The notes: a model not told the origin generated them from the letters alone. A DNA stretch of 64,000 bases from Gymnothorax reevesii (GCA_029721435.1 CM056574.1:7834501-7898500); one strand, 5' to 3'; shown: positions 43,526 through 55,779, counted from the first letter of the stretch. Made by a program: numbers and translations.

Positions 43526-46014
43526 TGTTACAACCCAAAACGTAATAACTGCCAATAAAGTAATAACATTTCTCTACCAATAACCTAATAACATTTTGCC
43601 AATAACGTAATAAGGTATTACGTTATTGGCAGGTTATTACGTTATTGGCCTTACACTAAAAAAAGGCTTTGATAATGTAATAATTATGCCAATAATGTAA
43701 CAAATTGTGTTTTACTTTCTTTTATTTTTACATTCATCTCTAAATGTTGCCTCTTAAAAAGAGGGTTGACCAAATCTGCTGTCTGCCTACATTATTAGCA
43801 GGTTATTCTGAACTATTTTACTGTTCATATTTCTTCTCACCTCTGCCCAGTAATGTAGCGACACATAACAATGACTGGATATATTTTAATCTGTTATCCT
43901 CTGCATTTCCAGCATTTCCTACGAATGAAATCAGTTTTTATCTAAAGTATTATAATAATGACAAACACATACAGTATGCTCAATTTAAATTTCTTTAATG
44001 CTAAATTTTGAACTGCAAATTTGAAACATGAACTACAAAAATAGTTAAATAAAATGTCCCTTTTGTTTGTAACATTAAAAAAAAAAACTAAAAAACTGCA
44101 GACTACTATTACTATTAGGGTCGAAATGCGTCGATCAGACTTTTCTTGCTTTAAGTAAAAAATTTGAAACCCGAGTGTCTCAGATTTCCTCCTTTTAATG
44201 TTTGATACACACAAAAACTGAAAGAGCACTTGTGTTTCCGATGAAGAGTCAGGGGTCCTTGTAGCGGTTCCGTTTCTTCTTTTCTCTTCAGTGCGTTCTT
44301 TTCTTATTTTCAAGCAAAATTGTAAAATAGCCCCTGCTGGAAAACGACCCACTCAATTCTAATAAATCTATCCTCTTAATCCACTTCAAACACAAATGTG
44401 AAATATCTTGCAAAGAAATAAATCTACAGAAAATGCATTTTACAATATTCGGTATAGCATTAAGATAACATTTGATGTTCAGATGTTGTCATTTGTTAAT
44501 TTAATTTGGTAAACTGGTACAACCTGCGCAAAAGTGTATTGTTTCCATGCTGTCTTTCAGATCGAAAGGATCGGACAAGGCAGCATGGGATTTCCCAGGC
44601 TATAACTAGACTGCATTCCCACAGAAAATGCTAAAAGTGCCGTGTGTGCTGAGTGTTAGCATATTTAGCATAAATAATCTACCCTGAGCTACTGTATATA
44701 GCACTGGAAACAGTCAATAACTTAACAGACAGTATAATTAACATTATTAGCATAATTAGCATTATTAGCATCTTTGTTAACCTACTTTTGTTGAGTTAGG
44801 CTAGATTCATAGTTAATCGCTTAACATTGTAACATAATTAGCATTTTTAAGATAGTTAGCATAGTAATCACGTCAGTTAACCTACTTTAGCTTAGTAACA
44901 GTAAAAAATATAGTTAATAATATCACATTAACATAATAAGCAATGTTACCATAATTAGTATTTTAGCATCATCGTTAATCTACATTGTCAAAGCCCCTAG
45001 ATGTCTGTTCCACCAGGGCATAAGAACAACATTAGCTTACTAAAACTGAATTCACATTTAGTTTGTTAACAATTAAGTATTATTAGCATGGTTAGCATAC
45101 CTGTCAACCAACCTTAGCTATTGTTAACTTAAAATACTGTTTATTAGACTACTTAATCTTATAATAATTTAAGCACAATTACCATTGTTACTAATTGCAG
45201 AAAATAATTTGCCTTACTACCATTCTAAAAAAAATGGAAGAAAAGAAGCCTTGGACTTCTTCACCTGTCCTCTTCTGCCTCTCTCGCACAGTCTGGCTGG
45301 GTTGAACAAGTCATTGCAACATCATCAGACTGAACATTCCACCATTCATTTCAATGGGTCAGAATGTCGTAGGAAAAAAGACAATAATGGATAAACGACA
45401 AGAGGTGGGGTAAATCCATAGCATGGCAAGCATACTTAATAATCAGCCAATAGTGTAGGCTAATAATGTAAGTAGACAGTAGGTTGGGTCAATCATCTAT
45501 ACATTCTAACAGGAATGTAAGCAAAAGAATATAAAAAAAAATTCTTACATTATTGGCATAGTTATTACATTATCAAAGTTTTTTTTTAGTGTAAGGCCAA
45601 TAACATAATAACCTGCCAATAATGTAATAGCTAATGACGTTATTGGCAAAATGTTATTACGTTATTGGTAGAGAAATGTTATTACGTTATTGGCAGGTTA
45701 TTACGTTATTGGCTTTATTACGTTTCAAATGGGCCCAAATTATTACGTTATTGGCAATTATTACATTATTGGCATAATTATTACATTATCAAAGCTTTTT
45801 TTTAGTGTAAGGCCAATAACGTAATAACCTGCCAATAATGTAATATCTTATTACGTTATTGGCAAAATGTTATTACATTATTGGCAGGGAAATGTTATTA
45901 CGTTATTGGCAAGTTATTACGCTATTGGCTTTATTACGTTTCAAATGGGCCCAAATTATTATGTTATTGGCGGTTATTATGTTATTGGCAGTTATTACGT
46001 TTTGGGTTGTAACA
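43526..46014. mobile_element. Nonautonomous inverted-repeat element with motif-packed ends (2.5 kb)
   Basis: The left end TGTTACAACCCAAAACGTAA is repeated exactly inverted at the right end (TTACGTTTTGGGTTGTAACA). Inverted similarity continues inward for about 190 bp on the left and 265 bp on the right, the left having lost about 75 bp. Both ends consist largely of copies of TTATTACGTTATTGGC, about seven on the left and eighteen on the right, in both orientations. A block with TTTTTTTTAGTGTAAGGCC occurs once on the left (inverted) and twice on the right about 215 bp apart, so the right subterminal region is duplicated. Flanks GAGTG and GGGTG suggest a 5-bp target duplication. The interior has no transposase-like frame. 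The superfamily is undetermined. Confidence 0.8.
44640..45190. repeat. Degenerate TTAGCAT-rich tandem sequence
   Basis: Words such as ATTAGCATAATTAGCATT recur irregularly through about 550 bp in the interior of the inverted-repeat element. It looks like a very old tandem array. Confidence 0.55.
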
Positions 46015-46980
46015 GGGTGATTTATTGGATTCTGGATTTCAGCCTTCCTTCCGATCTTGTTTGCTTACTTCACCTTACTTTTCTATCTTACTAACCGTAC
46101 TAACAGTTTGTTGTTTTCTCTAGAAGTTACGAACAATAACTAACATTGTATATAATGCTTACTTACAAACGAGCACTAAGGGATTGTATAGTTTCACTTA
46201 CTAATTGATTAACAAGCTCTCAGCGCTCGCCCTGTTCTAATCTCCGCCTCTTTTCTCTCTCTAATCTCCTTTGCTGCATTTCTGTGGAAAGTCCACATCT
46301 GATCACGCTGTCCTTTCCCTAATTATCTATGCACGTTAGAACTCCTTGACTGTAGCCGTTTGTTTGTAAATAGGCTTGTCCCGTGATCCCTGTCCACGTT
46401 TTGGCTTCTGCCAAAATTCATGTGATTAGGTTCTCCCTCTTGTGCTGCTCCCTTGTAATCAGTCTCACTACTTGCACCAGTGTTTCTCCCCATGTGATCT
46501 CCCTAGAAGTGTATCTTAGGTGTCTTTTCACAGTCATTCCCGGTCAGATCGTTTCTCTGGTTTACCTGTGCTGCCATTCCTCGCCTTGTACTCTTTGCGT
46601 CTCTGATTCTGACTGGATTGCCCGACTACTGATTTTTTGGCTTGTCCTTATTGGATTACTGTTGCATCTGTGTGTTCGAACCCTTTTGCCCGACTACAAT
46701 TTTGTGGATTGCCGCCATGGTTACGATTCGGATTGCCCTTTGGTCTATGAGTTTACTTCTCCCACAAACCATTGCCTGTGTACTGAATCTGTTTTGCCTG
46801 ACTACGATTTTTGTGTTTGCTGCCCTGGTTACGATTCCTGTTCTGCCCCACTGGATTTTGACTTGGATTGCGGACTCTGTACTGTTGCCTTCTGCCCTGC
46901 GGGGGTTACTTCCCTCGCTCAATAAAAACATTTTCTTTTGCAATCCTGTGTTCTCGCATTTGGTTCCGGATCTGCTCACT
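46015..46980 (+). mobile_element. Probable LTR, right portion, with polyadenylation signal
   Basis: Pyrimidine-rich, full of CTGACTG, GCCCGACTAC and GATTGCC words, ending with AATAAA (46921-46926) and about 40 bp later GTGTTCTCGCATTTGGTTCC. This layout (CTG/GACT-rich body, AATAAA, then a TTTGGTTCC-type end) is typical of fish Gypsy-like LTRs. The exact 3' end is not clear because a minisatellite begins immediately. A 180-codon plus frame (46383-46925) spans it and ends at the polyadenylation signal; it is Cys/Leu-rich and most likely just a stop-poor LTR frame. Confidence 0.45.
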
Positions 46981-47745
46981 AAGATTTTAGTCATGTGAGA
47001 CCTGCTCTCTGAGATTTTAGTCATGAGTAAGCTGCTCTCTGAGAACCTCGTACTTTGTGTGACCTGCTCTCTGAGATTTTAGTCGTGTGAGACCTGCTTT
47101 CGAAGATTTTAGTTCAGTGAGCTGCTCTCTGAGATCCATGTCATGTATGTGAGCTGCTCTCTGAGATCCTCGTCCTGTTTGCGTCCTGCTCCCTGAGATT
47201 TTATTTCTGTGTGAGCTGCTCTCTGAGATCCTCGTCCTGTTTGCGACCTGCTCCCTGAGATTTTAGTCATGAGTAAGCTGCTCTCTGAGAACCTCGTACT
47301 TTGTGTGACCTGCTCTCTGAGATTTTAGTCATGAGTAAGCTGCTCTCTGAGAACCTCGTACTTTGTGTGACCTGCTCTCTGAGATTTTAGTCGTGTGAGA
47401 CCTGCTTTCGAAGATTTTAGTTCAGTGAGCTGCTCTCTGAGATCCATGTCATGTATGTGAGCTGCTCTCTGAGATCCTCGTCCTGTTTGCGTCCTGCTCC
47501 CTGAGATTTTATTCCTGTGTGAGCTGCTCTCTGAGATCCTCGTCCTGTTTGCGACCTGCTCCCTGAGATTTTATTCCTGTGTGAGCTGCACTCTGAGATC
47601 CTCGTCCTGTTTGCGACCTGCTCCCTGAGATTTTATTCCTGTGTGAGCAGCTCTCTGAGATCCTCGTCCTGTATGAGCTGCTCTCTGAGATCCTCGTCCT
47701 GTGTGAGCTGCTCTCTGAGATCCTCGTCCTGTGTGTGAGCTGCTT
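46981..47745. repeat. 30/62-bp minisatellite with a 308-bp internal duplication
   Basis: The basic unit is about GAGCTGCTCTCTGAGATCCT then CGTCCTGTGT (30 bp); a second version (GACCTGCTCCCTGAGATTTT) alternates with it to give 62-bp dimers. A longer segment beginning GAGATTTTAGTCATGAGTAA at 47011 recurs at 47319, 308 bp apart, covering many units: a higher-order duplication. The array starts at the probable 3' end of the LTR. Confidence 0.95.
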
Positions 47746-48218
47746 TGTGCCTCAGCTCAGGGTCACCCTGGAGAGTTTGTATGGCAGCCGTTCCTGACCG
47801 CAGATTTGAGAGGGAACTTTCCCGCTGACTCGGCAAACAGCAGCAAACCAAAACCAACTCCACAAAAAAACAACAAACACGTTCTGCTGAAATCGGCTCA
47901 AACAGGCTGATGCATTAAGAGAGGAGCCTTCATCTCTCAGCCTACCAATTCAACAGTAAACGACTGTAGATGGAGAATGAATTCATAAAGCAAGGACAGC
48001 AGTGCAGTGCGACTGTGAGGGAGTTGGCCAGGGCTGAGGAGGATACGGGCTGATCACAAACACAACTTCAGTCATTACGTCTATAACCGTGAACATAGGG
48101 TAAGTGTATATAAGTGTCTGCACACGTTTGTCTGTACGAGTGTGAGTTTACATGTGTGCCCGTGTGTGGTCGTGTGAGTGTACATAGGTGTAAGAGTGTA
48201 TGTGTGCCTGCACACGTG
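47746..48218. other. Unique noncoding sequence, ending in GT-rich DNA
   Basis: No gene recognised. Confidence 0.4.
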
Positions 48219-48332
48219 TGTGTGTGTGTGTGTGTGTGCGTATGCAAGAACCACACTCACCCCTATTGCTGAAACTACTCAGGGTTTTGTGAGTGAGGAT
48301 TTTGTGTGTATATTACAAACAGGAACACACAT

Positions 48333-48392
<60 letters not shown>
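48219..48392. repeat. (GT)n and (CA)n microsatellites 100 bp apart
   Basis: A GT run at 48219-48240 and a perfect run of about 28 CA at 48336-48392. The two are mutually complementary, so the intervening 95 bp could form a loop. Confidence 0.93.
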
Positions 48393-48393
<1 letters not shown>

Positions 48394-48560
48394 CAAACAA
48401 GAACAATAAACACACCTGCATGAACAACATCACTAAAGCATCATGTACATTTGTGTAATAGCAAAAATCCTAGAGGATTTTCACCAGTAACATAAGATCA
48501 ACTGCTGCGTCAAAAACTTTTCCCGTGATACTCAGAAATTAAAGACCAAACGCCACACAC

Positions 48561-48617
48561 TATTATTATTATTATTATTATTATTTATAACTATTATCAT
48601 TATTTTTATTATTATTG
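48561..48617. repeat. (ATT)n microsatellite
   Basis: Nine ATT units then degenerate ATT to 48617. Confidence 0.93.
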
Positions 48618-49170
48618 CGAGAAATGGAATTAAACTGGTCATTTAATTATATTCCATTAAGGCCACTTGAGACACTTAAAGGACGGTGCGTGACCCAGGC
48701 AGATCACCCGTACGCTCCTGAGACAAATGGCTGGTTTCATCCTCATCTGTTACTGCGGGTCAAAATCACTCTTCTCCTCTCCTGCAATCAGCAGCCACTT
48801 CCTGTCTCCGGCTCCCTGTAATAAACACAGATACTCCTCACTCTTCCGCTCACCGAAACGAGCTGCTTCCTGTTGTTATCTCGGAGCAGAAAGCATCGTT
48901 TCTCCTCTCGCTGCCGGATGACATTTCCTCTCTCAGGTTTTTTTCCCTTTGTCTGCCGCTGCTGCTCTTCTCTCCAAATCCACAGGATCAGGGCCGGATT
49001 TCAGAGGCGCGGAGAGCGGGGGGATTAGAGAGGTTTTGTTCGGCAAAATGATTTTGAGTCCCACCCCCACCCCCCACCCCCCCGACGCCCCCCCACGGCG
49101 TGTCAGCGAGAGCCGAGGCTCTTCTGCTAAGGGGCTCTCAATTCAAAAACCCCCTCCTGAGCAGGAGGTA
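48618..49170. other. Unique noncoding sequence, C-rich right edge
   Basis: Contains a C-rich run (49061-49096). No gene recognised. Confidence 0.4.
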
Positions 49171-49171
49171 G

Positions 49172-49178
49172 GATGAGA

Positions 49179-49209
<31 letters not shown>

Positions 49210-49285
49210 CTTTCCTCCTCTCTCTCTTTCTCCCTCCCTCTCTCCATCTCTCTCTTTTCCTCTATAACTCTCGCTCCCTCTCACT
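49172..49285. repeat. (CT)n tract
   Basis: About 15 perfect CT dinucleotides then degenerate CT/CTTT. Confidence 0.93.
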
Positions 49286-49534
49286 TAGCCCTTACAGTGA
49301 TTACTCAGTACTTCACTGTTATAACGCCTACAGTGCTATTTTTCAGGTAAAATAAAAAAGATACTTGTTTAGGCATTTAAAAAATAAAAATACAGCGCTT
49401 GGAGGTTACTGTAATTTGCTGGCCTGGAAGCAGCAACAGTTTTTTAGTGCAATATTTATTTTGAAATCTTTTACAGTTTTGTTTTGCATCAAGATATTGC
49501 AGCAGTTATTCTGTATGCTTGTAAATTCTGCACA

Positions 49535-49592
49535 TGTGTGTGTGTGTTTGTGTGTATATGTGCAGGTGACTGTGTATATGTGTTTGACAGAA

Positions 49593-49635
<43 letters not shown>

Positions 49636-49637
49636 TT

Positions 49638-49699
<62 letters not shown>

Positions 49700-49732
49700 T
49701 TGAGGGTGTGTTTGTGCATGTGGCTGAGTGTT

Positions 49733-49774
<42 letters not shown>

Positions 49775-49795
49775 TGTGGGTGTGTTTGTGTAGAT
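49535..49795. repeat. Long (GT)n tract
   Basis: About 260 bp of GT with occasional TT/AT/CT interruptions. It opens Cys/Val or His/Thr frames of over 100 codons on both strands, all spurious. Confidence 0.97.
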
Positions 49796-49988
49796 TTGCC
49801 CTCATGACTGCAGTCCTTAGCAGTAGTTTCAGCCACATCTTTCTCCTCCCAAGCGTCACACAGGAAGGCAGCAGCAGGATTAAAGACTTGAGTATGAAGC
49901 TCGTTATGCTACAATCACCCTGTCAATCACTCAGTGACTGCATTATGCCTGTCCTAACGAGCTCCCCGCCCACCCTGCTACAGCGTAC

Positions 49989-50160
49989 AGAGAGGGAGAG
50001 AGAGAGACAGAGGAAGAGAGAGAGAGAGAGAGAGAGAGGATGGAGGTGACAGCGAGAGAATTTGAGGATTGTCAGAGAGAGGTGTGAGGGAATAGAGAGG
50101 TAAAAGACCAGAGAGGGGAGGACAGTTAAAGAGAGAGAGGGAGGCAGGACATGAGGGAAA
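49989..50160. repeat. (GA)n and purine-rich tract
   Basis: A perfect GA core at 50016-50038 in a longer G/A-rich strand asymmetry. Mirror-like purine tracts of this kind can form triplex DNA. Confidence 0.9.
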
Positions 50161-50349
50161 CAGATGAAGCCAGCGAGAGACGGAATGGCAGAATATGGAA
50201 ATATCGGAGAGTAAAAATGACGGATAGGCTCTGATCTGTTCCCCTCGTCCTTGGAGGCAGCGGAACTACACTGTGACTCTAATTCAACACAAAAGGTCAA
50301 CCCAATTCTTCTGGGCTAAATTGAAAGGAACAAATTGATGTTTGGAAGC

Positions 50350-50640
50350 CACTCTCCGCAGCCCGGATTAAAGACGATGTCAGTAACATGTCCTTCGGCA
50401 GTCCTCTGAAATGTCACGCGAAACGTGACATCTCTCCCTGTGACCACACCACTCTCACTCGAGCTGCCACCTTCCTCCAATCGATTATGCCATCAGAAGC
50501 CGCTCGAAAGATAATTCTCTAATTGGCATTTGAAGCTAATCCGCGCCCTGCTTGTTTAACCTTTGCCGTACGTCGAGTTTGACCTCACGGGTGTCGAAAA
50601 TCATCACAGATCTTGGCCGATAGCCTCTGATCAATTCAAA
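50350..50640. promoter_or_regulatory. Candidate conserved noncoding element
   Basis: Repeat-free with CpG-containing words and CTCTAATTGGCATTTGAAGC followed by TAATCC (LIM/Otx-like cores), ATCGATTATG and CAGATCTTGG. A short inverted pair, GTCACG..CGTGAC, lies at 50413-50430. No coding frame. The call is by composition only. Confidence 0.28.
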
Positions 50641-51627
50641 CACTTTACATCACGGCGGTGAATCGATACGATTTGAGTCTTTCTTGGCATTTGTGGGGTG
50701 CTTCCAGAGCAGTGATCTGTCACGAGAAATTTCTAGTTTAATGAAGTCTTTATCAGCAGAAAACACACTGTTTTCTTTCTGCAATAACTTGAACCAATAT
50801 AAAAAGTGAAGGCAAACAGTACCTGGAGTTTTTACAAAGAAAACAAACACAAAACCGCATCTTGTAAACTGTACACAACTGACTGATCACAGACAGCAAG
50901 GTTCAGTATGAAAATTACCTTCATATGGGTGAAAGCAGGGTAAGTCGTTGCGTGGGTAAGTTGTCATATTGTACATATCTGTAGCACCAGAGGCGTTATT
51001 TTGTGTGACGTAATGTTATGAGGTCCACAGCCTGGTGCGTGCATGCATTCAAAGTCAAAATAATTTGAGGTCAAGCGACAACAAGAGTCCTTTTTTTCTT
51101 TTTTTTGCAGAGTCTGACAATCAAATTTGCTCAAAGTGCATGAGAAAGAGTAAATAAAATAGTGTGTGACAACGATCTTGACACTCCTTCCTTATTTGTA
51201 TTAGAAGTTTAATATACAAAAAAACTTCTTCAGGATGGTCACAGTGCCACATGGTGGGTGTGGAGAAGATCTGCTTACAGTCTTGCATTCCATGGATCAA
51301 CTCGGATCCTCAAAGACCATGAAAGAGAAAATGTGCAAAATAATAAATAAACAAAACCGCAACAAAAAAGACAGTGCTGTGGATGAGAAGACGACTCGTG
51401 GGTGCTTGGCGGGCCCTGAAAGCGAGCGCTAACATGCACCATCTGTTGAAATACTCTCCCAGGCCCCGGCTAGAGTTTATTACCAAACACAGTAATTAAG
51501 AATTTGGTATTTAAGCAGCTCTGATTGGCAGCGACTCGTGGCTGTCATGGTGACGGAGAGTGGGAGCGCTGGCCTGGGTGCTGAAGCTGTTTTGTGTGTG
51601 GAGCTGACCCAGGCCATCTTCAAGCTG
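50641..51627. other. Unique AT-rich noncoding sequence
   Basis: Short T run at 51091-51106. No gene. Confidence 0.4.
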
Positions 51628-52333
51628 CAGTGCTGTGATTCTCAAACTCGGTCCTGGGGCCCTTCGTGTGGCCGACTTTCGTTTGCAATCGCAGGATATT
51701 TATAATTTGTAAATTTCGTGCATTCCGTGTTTAAGGTATTGCGTATTTTAACGGAAATATCCTTGTCTGCCATGAAGACCCCTGAACATATTGTGTTTAT
51801 ATTTCTGTGCTAGCTGCTACCCGCTACCCGGAGAGAAATTGCTATTTTTTTTGCACGCATGACTGTTTTTCAAAAATCGGGAGACGTAATGTCCTTCCTG
51901 GTGTCCAAGTGGATATTCACGCCAAATTGGGTGATAATCGGTTGAGAAATGTAGGAGAAAAATGTGTACATACACACAGACAGACAGACATCGACCTCAA
52001 ATATATAATAAGATTGCAAGTGATTCAGGGTAATAACATTTTTAAAATGATCAAATTACACTCTGAAAATCAGCAAGCTCCAAATTAGGTTCCTGAACAC
52101 AGGTGTTCAAAGTTTCTTCAAAACAATTTGCTTGCCTTACGAACAAAAATATGACCCAGAACAGGTTTGACTTTGATTTGCTCAGCCAATAAATTGCTAG
52201 TTTCAGTGACTATGTGTCCATGGTCTCACCATTTAGGATCCTACTGATTATTTGATTGGATGTTTTGCTTTATACTACTGGCACGCGGTTACTGAAGCTA
52301 TAATTTTATTTGGACCGAGCTTGAGAACCACTG
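51628..52333. mobile_element. hAT-like (Charlie-type end) element, decayed
   Basis: The left end CAGTGCTGTGATTCTCAAACTCGGTCC pattern (CAGTG, TTCTCAAACTCGGTCC) and the right end GGACCGAGCTTGAGAACCAC then TG are inverted versions of the widespread CAGTGGTTCTCAA hAT terminus. The interior is noncoding and includes, at 51880-52000, a separate repeat tail with GCCAAATTGGGTGATAATCGG and GACAGACAGACA, resembling an RTE-like retroposon tail inserted later. No target duplication can be seen. Confidence 0.65.
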
Positions 52334-52637
52334 CGTAATGTGAGAGTAGATGACGCTGTCCATGGTGCTGTAAATCTAATGACTGTGGCAACTTCACGCT
52401 GTCCACGGTCCTGAGATTCTCAGAGACTGCTGAAATCCGTGTGGTTCTGAAAGGACAGCACAGAATGTGACTTTTCATTCGTCTGAACCAACCTCCGTTC
52501 TTAGATAGGTTGATTTATTGATTCATTAATTATCTTACGTCATGGGCTGACGTAACCCTCACATGGGGGTTACTTTCCCCACATTTCACTGTGAGGTTAA
52601 AAATCCTGCAGCTGATGTCAACTGGAATTAAACTGCA
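52334..52637. other. Unique noncoding sequence
   Basis: No gene or named repeat. Confidence 0.4.
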
Positions 52638-53650
52638 GCCCAAATGCAAGCCCACTCTGAATGTTAGCAGTATTCCAAACTCTCACTGGCCTGCAGATGC
52701 AAGCCCACTCTGAATGTTAGCAGTATTCCAAACTCTAACTGGCCTGCAGATGCAAGCCCACTCTGAATGTTAGCAGTATTCCAAACTCTAACTGGTCTGC
52801 AGATGCAAGCCCACTCTGAATGTTAGCAGTATTCAATATTCTAACTGGCCTGCAGATGCAAGCCCACTCTGAATGTTAGCAGTATTCCAAACTCTAACTG
52901 GTCTGCAGATGCAAGCCCACTCTGAATGTTAGCAGTATTCCAAACTCTGGTAACTGGCATGCAGATGCAAGCCCACTCTGAATGTTAGCAGTATTCCAAA
53001 CTCTAACTGGCCTGCAGATGCAAGCCCACTCTGAATGTTAGCAGTATTCCAAACTCTAACTGGTCTGCAGATGCGAGCCCACTCTGAATCTTAGCAGTAT
53101 TCCAAACTCTAACTGGCCGGCAGATACAAGCCCACTCTGAATGTTAGCAGTATTCCAAACTCTAACTGGCCTGCAGATGCGAGCCCACTCTGAATCTTAG
53201 CAGTATTCTAAACTCTAACTGGCCTGCAGACACAAGCCCACTCTGAATGTTAGCAGTATTCAAAATTCTAACTGGCCGGCAGATGCAAGCCCACTCTGAA
53301 TGTTAGCAGTATTCTAAACTCTAACTGGCCTGCAGATGCAAGCCCACTCTGAATGTTAGCAGTATTCCAAACTCTAACTGGCCTGCAGATACAAGCCCAC
53401 TCTGAATGTTAGCAGTATTCCAAACTCTAACTGGCCTGCAGATGCAAGCCCACTCTGAATGTTAGCAGTATTCCAAACTCTAACTGGCCTGCAGATGCAA
53501 GCCCACTCTGAATGTTAGCAGTATTCCAAACTCTAACTGGCCTGCAGATGCAAGCCCACTCCAAACACAAAAAATATTCCAAGTGCTAAGTGCCCTGCAG
53601 AGGCTAGTCCACTTTGAGCGGTTGCAGTATTCCAAACCCTCGCTGCCTTG
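52638..53650. repeat. 53-bp minisatellite, about 17 regular copies plus degenerate edge
   Basis: The unit is about CTGCAGATGCAAGCCCACTC then TGAATGTTAGCAGTATTCC and AAACTCTAACTGGC. CTGCAG starts at 52691 and 52744, 53 bp apart. Copies are mostly over 90 percent alike; the right edge (53562-53650) is strongly diverged. Each unit holds PstI-type CTGCAG. Confidence 0.96.
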
Positions 53651-54547
53651 CGGATAGCCCTGAATGCTGGCCAACTCTGTCTCTGAACTCTAGCCACTGT
53701 CCTGGCAAACTCTGCCACTATGAACAGTAAGAAATGTCCACGAGTGTCGGGGCTTTATAGTCAGGCCACATCTTTCTTCCAATCACGGCCGGGCCAGCCT
53801 TCTGAGCGAAGACTTGCGCCAAAATACAAATACAATTTATATGCCTTCTTATTCTTTGCGAAAGCAAACTCAAGGCATACGAGAAAAGACGGAGAGTTTT
53901 CACTGGCGGTTTGGAGCATCTCAGCAGCATGACTCGTTAGGACGGTCTATGCAGAAGCACTAATGAGAGGATTGTGTAGGTCTCAACAATCACTGATCTC
54001 CAGCCACATCGGGGAGCGGCCGGGCTTGATCTGGCTGTGTGGTAATGAGCGGTAATCTGATCCGAAAGCCTCCCAGTGCTCATGTACCCGCACCACACAG
54101 ATCAGGGTGAGTCGACGCCTCTCCTTCATCGCCAGGTTCTCCCGTCCCGCTCAGACTAGGCGAAATGTTAAACCTCACTGTGGCTGCCCTCTGAGGTCAA
54201 AGCGATGACTTTCAGGAGGACGGCCATCTTAGCTGAAGCCAGGGCTGAGATCGATGCTGTGCGCTCTGCTGGAATACTGGAGGGCACATATCTGTCCAAT
54301 CTGAGCTTCTGTTTGCGCTTTTCTACAGGAAAAATCTCTGAGCTCCTTTGTGCTGCGTCTACTGTGGTCCCTGCGTTCATTTTATTAACTTTTCTTTTAA
54401 TTATCTGCAAAGATCATCAGCTTGGTACAAGGAAGGGAGCAGACAACCATGATTCAAACCATCTCACTATATGCCATGGTTCTCTCACATTAATCTCAAA
54501 AAATGCACATATACATATACAAATACAGAGATGAGCTCATACACAAG
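53651..54547. other. Unique noncoding sequence
   Basis: 54000-54130 has balanced composition, GGTAATGAGCGGTAATCTGA, and no repeat, so it may be regulatory. The frame at 54205-54534 (109 codons) is unrecognised. Confidence 0.35.
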
Positions 54548-54685
54548 TGCGCACACACACACACACACACACACACACGCATACGCATACATGCACACAC
54601 ATGGGAGCACACATGCGTACACACATGTACGCACACACACGGGAACATACATACGTGCATGCACAAACAGACGCATTGACACACA

Positions 54686-54722
<37 letters not shown>
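54548..54722. repeat. (CA)n tract
   Basis: Two CA runs separated by CATACG/CATGCA-rich spacer. Long frames over it are spurious. Confidence 0.95.
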
Positions 54723-54725
<3 letters not shown>

Positions 54726-55779
54726 CTGCTGTCAGCAGGACTCAGCAGAAGCTCATGCAGGTATTGGTGGTGGAAGAGATAAGACTGTAGGGAAGTCTTG
54801 AGGGCGGGGATTGAAAGCGAGAGACTCACTCCGTCTCCTATCAGCTGCTGTTGGACGCAGGTTATTTGAAACAGATGCTGTTTGGGCCGACGGGGGCGCA
54901 GCTTATTTTCTCCTACACACGTTTTCTGTTGCTGGCTTTTCTGCTGTTCAGGCAGTTCTGTTTGTAATCAGGGATGGAGGGTGTTGGTGGTCAGTGGCCT
55001 GGGCAGCTAGGACCAGCTGCTTTGGTGCTTAGAGCAGGGTACTGGGGGAAATCACAATATTCTCCTTCAAAAAAGATGTATAACACTTTTTGTGTGTCAA
55101 AACTCAACAAAAAAGGACATTTCCCATGAAATTTCTGTATATTTTTCAGTTCAGCATGAGAGAAATGTATCCTAGTTTGTAAAAAATAAGTGAAGTTCAT
55201 TATGATAGTGTCGCGACAAGGTTCCAACTTATATAAATGAAGGCAGGTGAAGATGACATCTGCAACAGCAGAAGGCAGTTTTGGCACAAATTCGTGAGTA
55301 TGTTTAGAAAATGCATGGCTGCCTATGAGACTGTTTATGAGGAACTTCGAACCACAAGGGTGAGATGATGAATGTCTTTGTGTACCAGCAGACTCACATT
55401 ACGCAAGGGCACAGGTTTACATGTGTAATCCCAGTTTTAAGAAACACCCAGGGACAAGACGCAGATAATGACTCCCAGGAACATAAGCGCCGGCGTTCGC
55501 GCAGCAGAGACATCTATTTCACAAATTCGAGAAGAGCGCTGCCATCACACTGAAGGTCCTGTATCATAGATGTGCGTGAGCTCGAGGCTGTGCCAGAGAT
55601 TATTTGAAACAGGACTGCAATAACACTGGGGCCCAAGGTGAAGTGCAATGTTTTCTGCAAGGTCGTGTATGTAACACACGTATGAGGCCAGCTTCCGACC
55701 AATCGCCTAGCTTCCGACCCATCGCCTGCCTGTAACCAAGTCTCTAATGCTGATGAATCAGCTTCCCTCGCCAGGAGAC
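54723..55779. other. Unique noncoding sequence
   Basis: No recognisable gene. Minus-strand frames at the right edge are continuations of frames in the neighbouring minisatellite. Confidence 0.4.

Noticed and set aside
46383..46925. 180-codon plus-strand frame ending at AATAAA
   Set aside because: It lies within LTR-like, stop-poor pyrimidine-rich DNA and has no domain I recognise. The following AATAAA fits the LTR reading better than a gene.
49484..49859. Frames over 100 codons on both strands
   Set aside because: Produced by the long GT tract.
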